A stretch of 64,000 bases of DNA, from the NCBI GenBank assembly GCA_959601495.1, contig CAUGPT010000004.1, forward strand, positions 23,964 to 87,963, read 5' to 3'. This document shows, piece by piece, positions 25,201-33,352 of the stretch. The stretch is from Avispirillum sp959601495. GTDB taxonomy: Bacteria > Bacillota > Clostridia > Oscillospirales > CAG-272. The translations under genes were made by a program, and so were the position numbers. The stretch's first letter is position 1, and every line of letters begins with the position of its first letter. Under the pieces are notes generated by a model, which saw only the letters and a program-made list of their open reading frames with translations, ran no database searches and had not been told where the DNA came from.

Positions 25201-26813
25201 TACATGTACGCAGCAAGAAGGTAACTCTTGACCTTAACGGTCACACTATCACCACCGACTTCGGCGAGGGCAACAATAACTGGTGCGCGCTGTACCTTAA
25301 TAATGCCGAACTTACCGTTATCGGTGACGGCACAATTACTGCATATGCTACTACAGGCGGCTATGTATTCAACCTTGTTAATTCCAAACTCTATATTGAG
25401 AACGGTACATTCAGCGGTAATCCCAGTGTTGTAAATGTTGAGTCCGGTACGGCATATATCCGCGGCGGCAGATTCTATACCGACGACGAGAATAAGAACT
25501 TCCTGGTTAACTGTATTGATAAGGCTTATAAAGACGGTATTGCCAACATTGAAGTAACCGGCGGTACATTCAGAGACTTTGACCCCAACAACTGCAAGGC
25601 TGAGGGCGAAGGCACAGACTTTGTTCCCGTAGACTACAAGTCCGTAGCTTCCGAGGAAGAGGGCTGGTTCAATGTAGTTCCCTGTGATCCTCACGAGTAT
25701 GAGGTGAGCGAGAGAGTTGAGTCCACCTGTGTAGTTGCAGGTCATATTACTTACACCTGTAAGAATTGCGGCAGAAGCTATGATGAGCCTCTGGAGCTTG
25801 CAGATCATACTCCCGGCGAGTGGACCGTTGAAAAAGAGCCTACCGCTGGTGCTCCCGGTCTCGAGGTGCTTCGCTGTGCAGTTTGCGGAGAGATCCTTGA
25901 TTCCCGCGAGATCCCCGCTCTCGGATTCATCACAAAGGTTTCCGCTAACAGCTATGTCAAGTCCGCAACTCTTGACGGTACTGTAATCAGAATCGTCACC
26001 AGCGGCACTGCAATTTCAACCGCAAGATTTGCAATCGGATACACCAAGGGCGTTACCTTCACGACCGAAGGCTGCACCGCACCCGTGGTACGCAGCACAT
26101 GGGCTTACATCGACCTTGATCTGCCTTGCGAAGGCGGCAAGATCATCTGCACCGATACAGCCGGCAATACTCAGGAATACACCGTTGAGGTTACCTCCTC
26201 TCCTTCTTCCTACAAGTATTACACCGCAGTAGCAGGCGGCTATACCGTTGACAGAGTTGACGATACGACCGCAGCAGATACGTTCTATGTATACGCTAAG
26301 CCGAACATGAACAACGCAACCCTCATGCTCCAGATTCCCGCAGCTAACACCTATACCTACAGCGAGGGTCTGACGCTTGTTAAGGCAGGTAATAAGGTAT
26401 ACTTTAAGGCACTCTCGACCGCAGATACCCACGAGTACACCATCACCATTACTACTCCCAACGGCGTAGCAAAGACATACACTGTATACTACGTATTCGA
26501 TAACACCAACATTGCAGACTGTCTGGGCGGTTACATGGTAGACAGATGTGAGATGAACGGCGACGTAATCAACCTTGCCGTAAGTGCTGATTACACATAT
26601 GCTTCCTTCAGATTTATATTCAACAACACCACCACTACTCTTGTATGGCCGGATGATGTTGATGTAGTAATGGGAGGTAAAGGCGGCATCCACTGGTTCA
26701 AGATCTACAACGACGGCACAGGCGCTGTAACCAAGCAGTTCACTGCAAGAGATACAGCTACCGGCGTAGTTGAGACCTATACAGTTAACGTTACTTTCGG
26801 TGCTCTCAACTGA
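22212..26813 (+). CDS. Large secreted cohesin-domain surface protein
   Basis: The 1533-residue protein has a signal peptide (MKKLLSVIVIVTMLVTAMCP...) and a modular exterior. Cohesin-like beta-sandwiches lie at about 30-190, 205-390, 515-650, 650-778 and 822-950. Typical sequence is DIVVPVTVADNPGMFITRL then KYDATKLTFV. Cys-x-x-Cys/His ribbon-like repeats lie at about 395-510, 780-820 and 1157-1235 (e.g. CDHSETEEKIV, YTCSVCNHSY). A right-handed beta-helix is likely at about 965-1130 (SKKVTLDLNGHTI, LTVIGDGTITAY). Three Ig/cadherin-like repeats follow to the end. There is no LPXTG, SLH or recognisable dockerin, so anchoring is unclear. Codon use is more AT-rich and uniform than in neighbours, fitting high expression or a different origin. 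It starts behind GGAGGTAAGCTC and ends at a hairpin. Surface-glycan genes follow. Confidence 0.82.
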   Translation: MKKLLSVIVIVTMLVTAMCPAFATMAADTIDISAENTYFTKNDDGNGESTMTVSVTNNPGFSDLTFVVYYDTTYVSSIEPDTASSVFGDDFITVNGARKSTVAAVKKLFTAAGLATGATIYARQIDVNYTDANGEPLNTAELGEILKFVVTSAGTYDEIPNEAVTVGYFVASASNVGGDNLEFSAPGTCAIEKDPWASFETEKTYDNFTLAAGDMNVYAGTTTVDVPVRVYNNTNEYGFLSTALTIVFPKELHLDSLIFNTKAQSVNPIKRISDDAHTDYAIQDHLDNFNEQCQGVFEQNNIDWRTLDAKCEYFLTEPTEPTVEGSMRETNALFYTLRFVLPENARPGTKYDIKVYTRVRDGVVGFVGGDGNENIVSMTHNLGNGSIKVLSKSACDHSETEEKIVTPATCTSVGTKNIVCKLCGEIIDTVEIPMTDHTYVSSVTEPTCEKGGYTTYTCSVCNHSYTGDETDALGHVAGEKKVTVEPTYEAEGTYEIRCTRCDKVLETGSIPKLVKTTITVGDAATKPGNDIVVPVTVADNPGMFITRLTVKYDATKLTFVEAVNGEVFADATNVLFTKVEDGNLTLYFETADEADTSVNGVLANLKFTVNSDESIVGTTDITVEVEDAVNYAGKDLDIVTANGTVTIAANQKITAESREVEINKTVEVPVAIAANEGVWALRLEVAYNADLITLESIKSGLLSLEEGVNYSVKDGVITIFKDADDLANIEADGTLFTLVFKAGAATGESAVGITVLNAINNKGEDLSIKIFNGAVKVIPCTHSEYKTEVTKAPTVEEEGVLSYICTNCGETFKTEPIARLAGLTIGKVTANAGGAVAVPVTVSSNPGTYSIRMEYRYDAEALTFVNVTGGIFTADEFSASVHDGVVTVYVEADTVANITDDGVAFTLNFTAASTAEGTYEVAGTLLQDSTLNVDGDEIAYTVVNGEVAITNNFVARIGDNYYTDLKTAFNAAVDGDTVVITKNFSYGVDESFAIYGVHVRSKKVTLDLNGHTITTDFGEGNNNWCALYLNNAELTVIGDGTITAYATTGGYVFNLVNSKLYIENGTFSGNPSVVNVESGTAYIRGGRFYTDDENKNFLVNCIDKAYKDGIANIEVTGGTFRDFDPNNCKAEGEGTDFVPVDYKSVASEEEGWFNVVPCDPHEYEVSERVESTCVVAGHITYTCKNCGRSYDEPLELADHTPGEWTVEKEPTAGAPGLEVLRCAVCGEILDSREIPALGFITKVSANSYVKSATLDGTVIRIVTSGTAISTARFAIGYTKGVTFTTEGCTAPVVRSTWAYIDLDLPCEGGKIICTDTAGNTQEYTVEVTSSPSSYKYYTAVAGGYTVDRVDDTTAADTFYVYAKPNMNNATLMLQIPAANTYTYSEGLTLVKAGNKVYFKALSTADTHEYTITITTPNGVAKTYTVYYVFDNTNIADCLGGYMVDRCEMNGDVINLAVSADYTYASFRFIFNNTTTTLVWPDDVDVVMGGKGGIHWFKIYNDGTGAVTKQFTARDTATGVVETYTVNVTFGALN

Positions 26814-26848
26814 TAGTACGGATGCAAAAGTCAAATAATTGAGAAACG

Positions 26849-26884
26849 GTGCACCCCGCTCCATATGGAGCGGGGTGCATTTGA
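26849..26884 (+). terminator. Hairpin between the surface protein and glycan genes
   Basis: The 12-bp stem GCACCCCGCTCC/GGAGCGGGGTGC with an ATAT loop is followed only by ATTTG, so it may attenuate rather than fully terminate. Confidence 0.6.
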
Positions 26885-26898
26885 GAACGGAGATTTTT

Positions 26899-28026
26899 AT
26901 GGCAGAACGTATACTTTGCGTGCTCGGCAAGCTGCGTGCCGGCGGAGTCGAAAGCATGATGTACTCATATTACCGCGTGCTTGACAAAAGCCGCTGGCAA
27001 TACGATTTTGTATATGAGGAGGGCTCGGAGTTTGATGTGCCCGCAGGGCTTACCGCTATGGGCGCCGGTGCATATAAGGTGCCCTCTGTATCGTCACCGC
27101 ATAAATACATAAAGGCTATGAAAAAGCTTATACGCGACGGCGGATACCGCATAGTTCACACAAACCTAAACACGCTGTCGCTGTTTTCGCTTTGGGCGGC
27201 AAAATGCTGCGGCGTGAAAATACGTATACTACATAACCATTCCACATCATCGGGTGTGGAGAAAAAGCGTGATATAATTAAAAAAGTCCTGCGCCCGTTC
27301 AACAGAATGCTCACAACGCACCCATGCGCCTGCTCGGAATACGCCGCGCGCTGGATGTACGGTGACAAAGCTGTCGACAGCGGGAAAATTAAGGTTTTTC
27401 CGAACGGCGTCGATACGGAAAAATTCAGCTATGATCCCGGGTCCCGGGATGAGATCCGACGCGAATTCAATTTAGGAAACAACACTGTGATAGGTCACAT
27501 AGGAAGGTTCAATACGCAGAAGAACCATAAATTCCTTATAGACATTTTCAGTGAGTATCATAAAATCGACAAAAACGCATACCTCCTTTGCGTCGGCGGG
27601 GGAGAACTGATGGATGAGATCAAAGAGTATGCGAACAAGTGCGGTGTGGCGGACAGAGTGATTTTCGCCGGATACCGCAACGCCGATGTTCAGAAGTTTT
27701 ACAGCGCATTTGACATTTTTGTGCTGCCTTCGCTTTATGAGGGACTGCCGGTCGTGGCAGTCGAAGCCTGCGCCGCGGGACTGCCTGTGCTCATGTCAGA
27801 ACACGTTACGAAAGAGGCTCTCATAACCGACAGATGCGAAATGCTTTCCATAAACGGCGAGAATGACGCTTCTGCCTGGGCAGAGCACATAAAGTCGGCA
27901 CTCGGCGAAAACGACCGCGCGAAAACCGCCGCTCAGATGGCAAACGGATGCTTTAATATCAGAAACAGCGCAGCGGAGCTTGAAAACTACTATGCGGCAT
28001 GTGCAGCGGAGCTTGACAGGGCATGA
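26899..28026 (+). CDS. GT4 family glycosyltransferase
   Basis: This is a retaining GT-B glycosyltransferase for surface polysaccharide, cytoplasmic or membrane-associated. The 375-residue protein has an N-terminal glycine loop (LGKLRAGGVESMM), the middle IRILHNHSTSSG, a GT4 domain with IGHIGRFNTQKNHKFLI, and the nucleotide-sugar E-x7-E block LPSLYEGLPVVAVEACAAG. It resembles EpsF/CapJ-like enzymes. The start is ATG 26899 behind GGAG at six bases. Its stop overlaps the next start (ATGA), so the two transferases are translationally coupled. The sugar specificity is not predictable. Confidence 0.9.
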   Translation: MAERILCVLGKLRAGGVESMMYSYYRVLDKSRWQYDFVYEEGSEFDVPAGLTAMGAGAYKVPSVSSPHKYIKAMKKLIRDGGYRIVHTNLNTLSLFSLWAAKCCGVKIRILHNHSTSSGVEKKRDIIKKVLRPFNRMLTTHPCACSEYAARWMYGDKAVDSGKIKVFPNGVDTEKFSYDPGSRDEIRREFNLGNNTVIGHIGRFNTQKNHKFLIDIFSEYHKIDKNAYLLCVGGGELMDEIKEYANKCGVADRVIFAGYRNADVQKFYSAFDIFVLPSLYEGLPVVAVEACAAGLPVLMSEHVTKEALITDRCEMLSINGENDASAWAEHIKSALGENDRAKTAAQMANGCFNIRNSAAELENYYAACAAELDRA

Positions 28027-29057
28027 AAACTGTAATACATTTTCTTATAACCGATATATACTCCGGCGCGGAAAGCGTCGCCGCACATATTATCAAAAAC
28101 CTCCCCTCCGGTTGGGATGGATACTATGCGGCACCCGCCGGCAGCGGGCTTGAAAAAGTCAGCGCCATGGGTATAAAAACGATAGAGTGCAACACCTCCG
28201 ATATAAACGATATAAAGCGGGTGTGCAGAGAGTATTCTCCGGACGCCCTTCACGCACATGATCCTCATATGAGCTTTAACTGCGCGCGTGCGGGCATTCC
28301 GTTTGTGGCGCATCTGCACTGCAACTGTCCGTGGCTTTCAAAGCTTTGCCCCAACAGCATAGCTCTTGCATATGTTTGTCTCAGGGCTTCAAAGGTCATA
28401 TGCGTTTCAAACAGCATAGTTGACAGCTACATTTTCAAAAACATCCTCAAAAAAAAGGCGGCTGTCCTCAATAACTGCATTGACGCCGCCGAAATACGGG
28501 ACCTCGCGTTGGAGCCGTGCGGCGAAAGCTATGATATTTGCTTTACGGGGAGGCTTGAGGAGGAAAAAGGCCCGCTTGAGTTTGTCAGGGTCGTGGCTGA
28601 TGTTAAGAAGGCTCTTCCTAATGTGTCCGCTGTTATGCTGGGAGACGGCAGCCTCAGAAAGGCGACTTCGGCTCTCATCGGGGAACTGAACCTTAGCGCA
28701 AATATCACACTCAAGGGTTTTGTGGATAATCCGTATAAGTATATGATGGCTTCAAAGCTCGGCGTCCTCACCCCGGTCGTCGAGGGCTTCGGACTTGCGG
28801 CGGCGGAGCAGCTGTTGCTGGGGCATCCGTTCTTGGCATATCCCGTGGGCGGGCTTACGGAGATCGTAAACGACAGGTGCGGCAAGCTGTGCCGCTCGAA
28901 AAAAGAGATGTGCGCGGAGATCGTCCGCCTGCTTTCGGACAGCGCCTACTACGCCGCGAAATCGTCATATGCACCCATGGCGGCAGCACGCTTTGCCGAT
29001 ATGAAAAGTTATATGGAAAGCATTACGTCATGGTATTCGGCGCTGCCGAAGGTTTGA
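28023..29057 (+). CDS. GT4 family glycosyltransferase, second
   Basis: The 344-residue GT-B transferase has the N-terminal TDIYSGAESVAAHI loop, the HAHDPHMSFNCARAGIPFVAH region, the C-domain start ICFTGRLEEEKGPLEFVRV, and the donor-binding TPVVEGFGLAAAEQLLLGHP. It acts with the preceding transferase on a lipid-linked glycan. The ATG overlaps the upstream stop by four bases. A promoter and a short gap separate it from the polymerase gene. Confidence 0.88.
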   Translation: MKTVIHFLITDIYSGAESVAAHIIKNLPSGWDGYYAAPAGSGLEKVSAMGIKTIECNTSDINDIKRVCREYSPDALHAHDPHMSFNCARAGIPFVAHLHCNCPWLSKLCPNSIALAYVCLRASKVICVSNSIVDSYIFKNILKKKAAVLNNCIDAAEIRDLALEPCGESYDICFTGRLEEEKGPLEFVRVVADVKKALPNVSAVMLGDGSLRKATSALIGELNLSANITLKGFVDNPYKYMMASKLGVLTPVVEGFGLAAAEQLLLGHPFLAYPVGGLTEIVNDRCGKLCRSKKEMCAEIVRLLSDSAYYAAKSSYAPMAAARFADMKSYMESITSWYSALPKV

Positions 29058-29103
29058 CGGCTTCTCGTATTTTTTGCCGAACCATGCCGCACGCGCGCGG
29101 GGA

Positions 29104-29132
29104 TTGACAGCTATTTCGCAATGTGATAAAAT
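29104..29132 (+). promoter_or_regulatory. Internal sigma-A promoter in the glycan cluster
   Basis: TTGACA (29104-29109) and TAAAAT (29127-29132) are separated by 17 bases, 35 bases upstream of the polymerase gene. Confidence 0.65.
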
Positions 29133-29166
29133 ATTAGAAAAGCAACCGAAAGGCACGGGCTGAACA

Positions 29167-30546
29167 GTGGAGTATATACTTTCATTTTTGCTGCTCTTAC
29201 TCAATCTTGTGAACTATGAGCAAAGTATAAATAAAGTAGTATTTTTTGCTGCGGGACTCGTGCTTTTTTGCGCACTTTTCGTTTTTTGTATGCGAAAGGC
29301 GAAAAACTTTCTTGCCGCGTGCATCATGATGCTGTGCCACACATGGCAGATATCGTGGATAAACATTTTCGGCGATCCTTCGACGAGCCTGCAGCTGCCG
29401 TGGTTCTATTTAACGGGCGTGCTGATAGCCGGATACGCGCTTTTCAACATCCGCAGCATGATGAAAACAAAGGTGGGCAGTGTACTGCTTGCGTCCTTTG
29501 CGGCAATTTTTCTTATATTCACGTACCCTCTTGCCACTTCACATTCCAAGTCGGAGGGACTTAAGGAATATATAATGATCGGATTTTTCCTTGTGCTCAC
29601 ATTCATTGCGGTGCTGTTTTCTTCAACTGTTCCGCATGAGTGCAAGCGTCACATAGAAAACGCGTTCATTTTTGCCGTTGTCGTTTCATCGGCGCTGCTC
29701 ATATTCCAGTACGTATATTACACGGCGACCGGACGGTTCATTTTCAAATTTGCCGTCGGTCAGTATAACGGATCGAGCATGCGCAGCGCGAAGCTGTTGA
29801 TGGAGGACACCAGCTGCTCTACCCTTATGCTCGGCTGCGGCGTGTTCTATATGCTGGACAGGCTGAACAAGAAAAACTGGGTTTTGTACGGCGCGATGAT
29901 CGTGGTGACCGTTGTGGGTCTTGCGTTTACCACAAGACGTACAAGTGTGGTCACTTTGATGATAGTGCTTGTACTGTATGTTTTGCTCCATTATAAGGGA
30001 GCAATGAAAAAGGCGCTGATGCTCTTGATAATCTGCGGCATTATAGCGGTAATGATAACATATCTTCTCGCGGCGCGTCCGGTGGATGATATACGCCTCG
30101 TTTTTGACGAAAACGGACGTGTGGAGTATTATCGGAACAGCCTTGAGGTGCTGCTGAAAAATCCGCTGGGTATAGGATACGACAACAATTACCTTGTTGA
30201 CGTTGTGGGCGGCATAGTTCCGCACAATACTGTGCTTCGCTGGCTCGTAATGGGCGGCTATCCGTTTGCCGTGCCGATGGTGGCGATAATGGTGCTGATT
30301 TTGCGCGAGTCGTACGTAAAGAAGTTTTCCGCCGAGTTCTGGATAGTGCTTTATACGCTCATCGGCTCAAACTTTATACCGGATATACTCAACGCGCGGT
30401 TTTTCGTTATACCGTGTATGACGGTGTTTCTGTTCAGCCGCGCGGCGAGCCCCGTTCCGGGCGCCGAAACAACAGCGGCGGCTCCGTCCGGCGGCACCGC
30501 TTTGCCGAACGCGGGTGCAGCACAGACAAAGAAGTACAGGGTGTGA
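29167..30546 (+). CDS. O-antigen ligase/polymerase-like (Wzy) membrane protein
   Basis: The 459-residue protein consists of 10-12 hydrophobic helices. A large external loop lies between late helices (about residues 300-355, PVDDIRLVFDENGRVEYYRNSL then GIGYDNNYLVD), and IVPHNTVLRWLVMGG is typical of Wzy/O-antigen ligases (the PHN motif). It should join glycan repeat units on the outer face of the membrane. It starts at GTG 29167. The ribosome site is weak (AAAGG about 14 bases upstream), so a start a few codons later is possible. The C-terminal 30 residues are Ala/Pro-rich. Confidence 0.8.
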   Translation: MEYILSFLLLLLNLVNYEQSINKVVFFAAGLVLFCALFVFCMRKAKNFLAACIMMLCHTWQISWINIFGDPSTSLQLPWFYLTGVLIAGYALFNIRSMMKTKVGSVLLASFAAIFLIFTYPLATSHSKSEGLKEYIMIGFFLVLTFIAVLFSSTVPHECKRHIENAFIFAVVVSSALLIFQYVYYTATGRFIFKFAVGQYNGSSMRSAKLLMEDTSCSTLMLGCGVFYMLDRLNKKNWVLYGAMIVVTVVGLAFTTRRTSVVTLMIVLVLYVLLHYKGAMKKALMLLIICGIIAVMITYLLAARPVDDIRLVFDENGRVEYYRNSLEVLLKNPLGIGYDNNYLVDVVGGIVPHNTVLRWLVMGGYPFAVPMVAIMVLILRESYVKKFSAEFWIVLYTLIGSNFIPDILNARFFVIPCMTVFLFSRAASPVPGAETTAAAPSGGTALPNAGAAQTKKYRV

Positions 30547-30609
30547 CAAATGCTTTTCCGCCGCAGCGGATGCGGCACAAATCAGAAGTTTGAAAGGCAC
30601 GACTCAGAT

Positions 30610-31824
30610 ATGAAAAAAGTTCTCATGTATAACCACGGCAGCAGCCAGAACCACGGCTGCGAAGCGATAATAAGAACGGTTTCGGGCATAATATCCCGCC
30701 GCTATCCCGACGCGCGCTATACTGTCTCCTCCTTCAGACCCGGCGACGACATAGAGTTCATCGGACCCGACGGCGGAAGATATAATTTTGTGTATGCCGA
30801 CAGACTGAGCCGCAGGGGAAACTATGCCATGCGCACAAAGATAATCGGCGGCTTCAGCCAGCTTTTTCACCGCATCCCCGCGTTTTCGTATCTGTTTAAG
30901 GACACCGTCAACGCCGCAAAAGAGGCGGATCTCATAATTTCCGTCGGCGGTGATAACTACTCCTACGGACGCAGCCTCGGACGTACAACCATTGACAACG
31001 GACTGCGCCGCATCTGCAAAAAATCCGTGCTTTGGGGATGCTCCATAAATCCCGAACTTCTTGACGGCAAAAAGCAGAAGTATAAGCTTGACGGCCTCCG
31101 CCGTTTTTCGCTCATAACCGCCCGCGAGAGTCTTACGTACGAAGCGCTTAAGGCTCACGGACTTGATAACGTAAAGCTGTATCCCGACCCGGCGTTCACC
31201 CTGCCGACGGGAGAAGTGAAGGAGCCCATGTTTGACAATGACCGCGACATTGTGGGTATAAACCTCAGTCCTCTCATCCGCAGCTACGAAACGGGAGACG
31301 ACATAACGCTCAAATGCTACGTCGCTCTTGTGAAATACATACTTGAAAATACCGATTTCAATATTGCTCTTATATCCCATGTAATAAGCCGCACGTCCAA
31401 CGACAGCGACGCCGCGCGCGATATTATGAAGTTTTTCCCCGATTGCGGCGACAGAATGAAGCTGTTTGACCGCGGCAACACGATAGACATAAAGGGATAT
31501 ATCTCAAAATGCCGCTATTTTGTCGCGGCAAGGACCCACGCATCGATCGCGGCATATTCCAATTGTATCCCTACCCTTGTCGTGGGATATTCCGTAAAGG
31601 CAAAGGGAATAGCAAAGGACCTGTTCGGCACGTGGGACGGCTATGTTATTCCCGTAGACAGCCTATGCGAGGAAGACAGCCTTATTTCGGCGTTCAAAAA
31701 CCTTTGCAAAAACGAAGAGAGCATCCGCGCGCATCTGGAAAGCATAATGCCGGAATATATAAAGCGTGCCGACGCGGCAGGCGATGAGATAGTTCGTCTT
31801 CTCGGGGAGGACGACCGTGCTTAA
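30610..31824 (+). CDS. Polysaccharide pyruvyl transferase family protein
   Basis: It is related to CsaB/WcaK-type enzymes that transfer ketal pyruvate from phosphoenolpyruvate to surface glycans. The 404-residue protein begins KVLMYNHGSSQNHGCEAI, has the central GGDNYSYG and ITARESLTYEAL motifs and LYPDPAFTLP, and near the C-terminus AARTHASIAAY with LVVGYSVKAKGIAKDLFG, as expected for the family. The start is taken at ATG 30610. An ATG at 30550 would add 20 residues without homology. The stop overlaps the flippase start by eight bases. Confidence 0.87.
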   Translation: MKKVLMYNHGSSQNHGCEAIIRTVSGIISRRYPDARYTVSSFRPGDDIEFIGPDGGRYNFVYADRLSRRGNYAMRTKIIGGFSQLFHRIPAFSYLFKDTVNAAKEADLIISVGGDNYSYGRSLGRTTIDNGLRRICKKSVLWGCSINPELLDGKKQKYKLDGLRRFSLITARESLTYEALKAHGLDNVKLYPDPAFTLPTGEVKEPMFDNDRDIVGINLSPLIRSYETGDDITLKCYVALVKYILENTDFNIALISHVISRTSNDSDAARDIMKFFPDCGDRMKLFDRGNTIDIKGYISKCRYFVAARTHASIAAYSNCIPTLVVGYSVKAKGIAKDLFGTWDGYVIPVDSLCEEDSLISAFKNLCKNEESIRAHLESIMPEYIKRADAAGDEIVRLLGEDDRA

Positions 31825-33352
31825 TCAGCGCCGCAGCGGTGCGGTGCTTTCGTATGTCTATATAATCGTCAATATGCTGGTCATTCTCGTGTACCAGCCT
31901 TTTGTGCTGCGCACTCTCGGCTCATCCGAGTACGGACTGTACCAGCTTGCCGCCTCTGTCATAAACTATCTGACGGTAATGGATCTCGGTTTCGGCAACG
32001 GCATAGTTGTATACAGCACAAAATACCGCGCTGCTGGCAGATACGAGGAAGAAAAGCGCCTATTGGGAATGTTCTCCGTAATATTTCTTGGCATCGGAGC
32101 GGTGGCAGCCTGCGCGGGAGTCGTTATCGCGCTGAACGCGGGCAGGATCTTTGCCGCCTCTCTTACAGCCGCGGAAATAGCGAAGAGCAAGATACTCATG
32201 CTTATTCTGTCAGCCAACGTGGGCATGACATTTGCATTTACCATATACGGCAATATAATAATTTCGCACGAGCGTTTTGTGTTTTCAAAGCTTGTGACCA
32301 TACTGCGCGTGCTGCTGAATCCCCTTATAATGCTGCCCCTGCTTCTCCTCGGCGCCGATTCCGTTGCCATGGTGTCTGTGCTTGCGGCGGTAAACGTGGG
32401 CTGCCTTTTGTCAAATTTCATATACTGCCGCAAAAAGCTCGGAGTCAGAGTGCGTTTTGCGGGCTTTGACAAGAAAATATTTCTTACGATATTCTCATTT
32501 TCCGTTTTCATATTTATGACGGAAGTGGTCGATAAGATCAACTGGTATGTCGATCAGGCGATACTGGGCGTTGTCAGCGGAACGAGGGAAGTAACGGTAT
32601 ATTCCATGGCGTCCAACTACAATCAGATGGTGCTGTTGGTTTCGTCCGCCCTTGCTTCCGTAATGCTGCCGAAAATTTCGGCAATGGTCGCGCGCGGCGA
32701 GGGTGACAGAAAACTCAGCGACGAGTTTATAAAGGTCAGCCGTCTGCAGTTTTTCACGGTGTTCTTTATAGCAAGCGGCTTTGTGCTTTTCGGCAAAGAA
32801 TTTGTAGTCTGGCACGCGGGTGAGATATGCGCACGCTCGTATTACGTCGCCGCTCTTCTCATATGCGGAGCGCTCATTCCAATAACGCAGACGGTCGCCA
32901 CAAGCATAGTGCAGGCTAAAAACCTTTTCAGGCCCCGCGCGTGTATAACGCTTGTAATGGCATTATTTAACGTGGCGATAAGCATTCCGCTTGCCATGCG
33001 CTTCGGCAGCGTCGGCAGCGCGGCGGGTACGGCACTGGCGCTTGTGATTGCAAACGGAGTTGCCATGAATATATATTACGCAAAATGGTGCGGCATAGAT
33101 ATAGCCGGATACTGGAAAAATATTCTGCGTATCCTGCCGGGGGCGGTTGCTCCCATCACCGTGGGTGTGCTTTTCAGAGTGTTTGTACCCATTAACGCCG
33201 TGTGGAAGTTTATTGTCGGTGTGGCGCTGTATTCCGCAATATATGCGCTGTCCATGTGGCTTGTAAGCTTCAATACTTATGAAAAGGGAATATTCATGGG
33301 CGTTCTTCGTAAAATTACAGGGGGCAAAATAAATGCAGATAGAAACGCTTGA
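31817..33352 (+). CDS. Wzx-type polysaccharide flippase (MOP superfamily)
   Basis: It would flip undecaprenyl-linked glycan units across the membrane. The 511-residue protein has about 14 membrane helices and the family N-terminus (AVLSYVYIIVNMLVILVYQP then RTLGSSEYGLYQLAASV). It starts at GTG 31817, nine bases after GGGGAGG, overlapping the upstream gene. The next gene begins 20 bases before its stop, so the three genes form a coupled block. Confidence 0.88.
   Translation: MLNQRRSGAVLSYVYIIVNMLVILVYQPFVLRTLGSSEYGLYQLAASVINYLTVMDLGFGNGIVVYSTKYRAAGRYEEEKRLLGMFSVIFLGIGAVAACAGVVIALNAGRIFAASLTAAEIAKSKILMLILSANVGMTFAFTIYGNIIISHERFVFSKLVTILRVLLNPLIMLPLLLLGADSVAMVSVLAAVNVGCLLSNFIYCRKKLGVRVRFAGFDKKIFLTIFSFSVFIFMTEVVDKINWYVDQAILGVVSGTREVTVYSMASNYNQMVLLVSSALASVMLPKISAMVARGEGDRKLSDEFIKVSRLQFFTVFFIASGFVLFGKEFVVWHAGEICARSYYVAALLICGALIPITQTVATSIVQAKNLFRPRACITLVMALFNVAISIPLAMRFGSVGSAAGTALALVIANGVAMNIYYAKWCGIDIAGYWKNILRILPGAVAPITVGVLFRVFVPINAVWKFIVGVALYSAIYALSMWLVSFNTYEKGIFMGVLRKITGGKINADRNA

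Noticed and set aside
23532..25808. Minus-strand open frame of 758 codons opposite the surface protein
   Set aside because: It is the mirror of regular codons in the surface gene, with biased composition (Cys/Gly/Val-rich) and no ribosome site.
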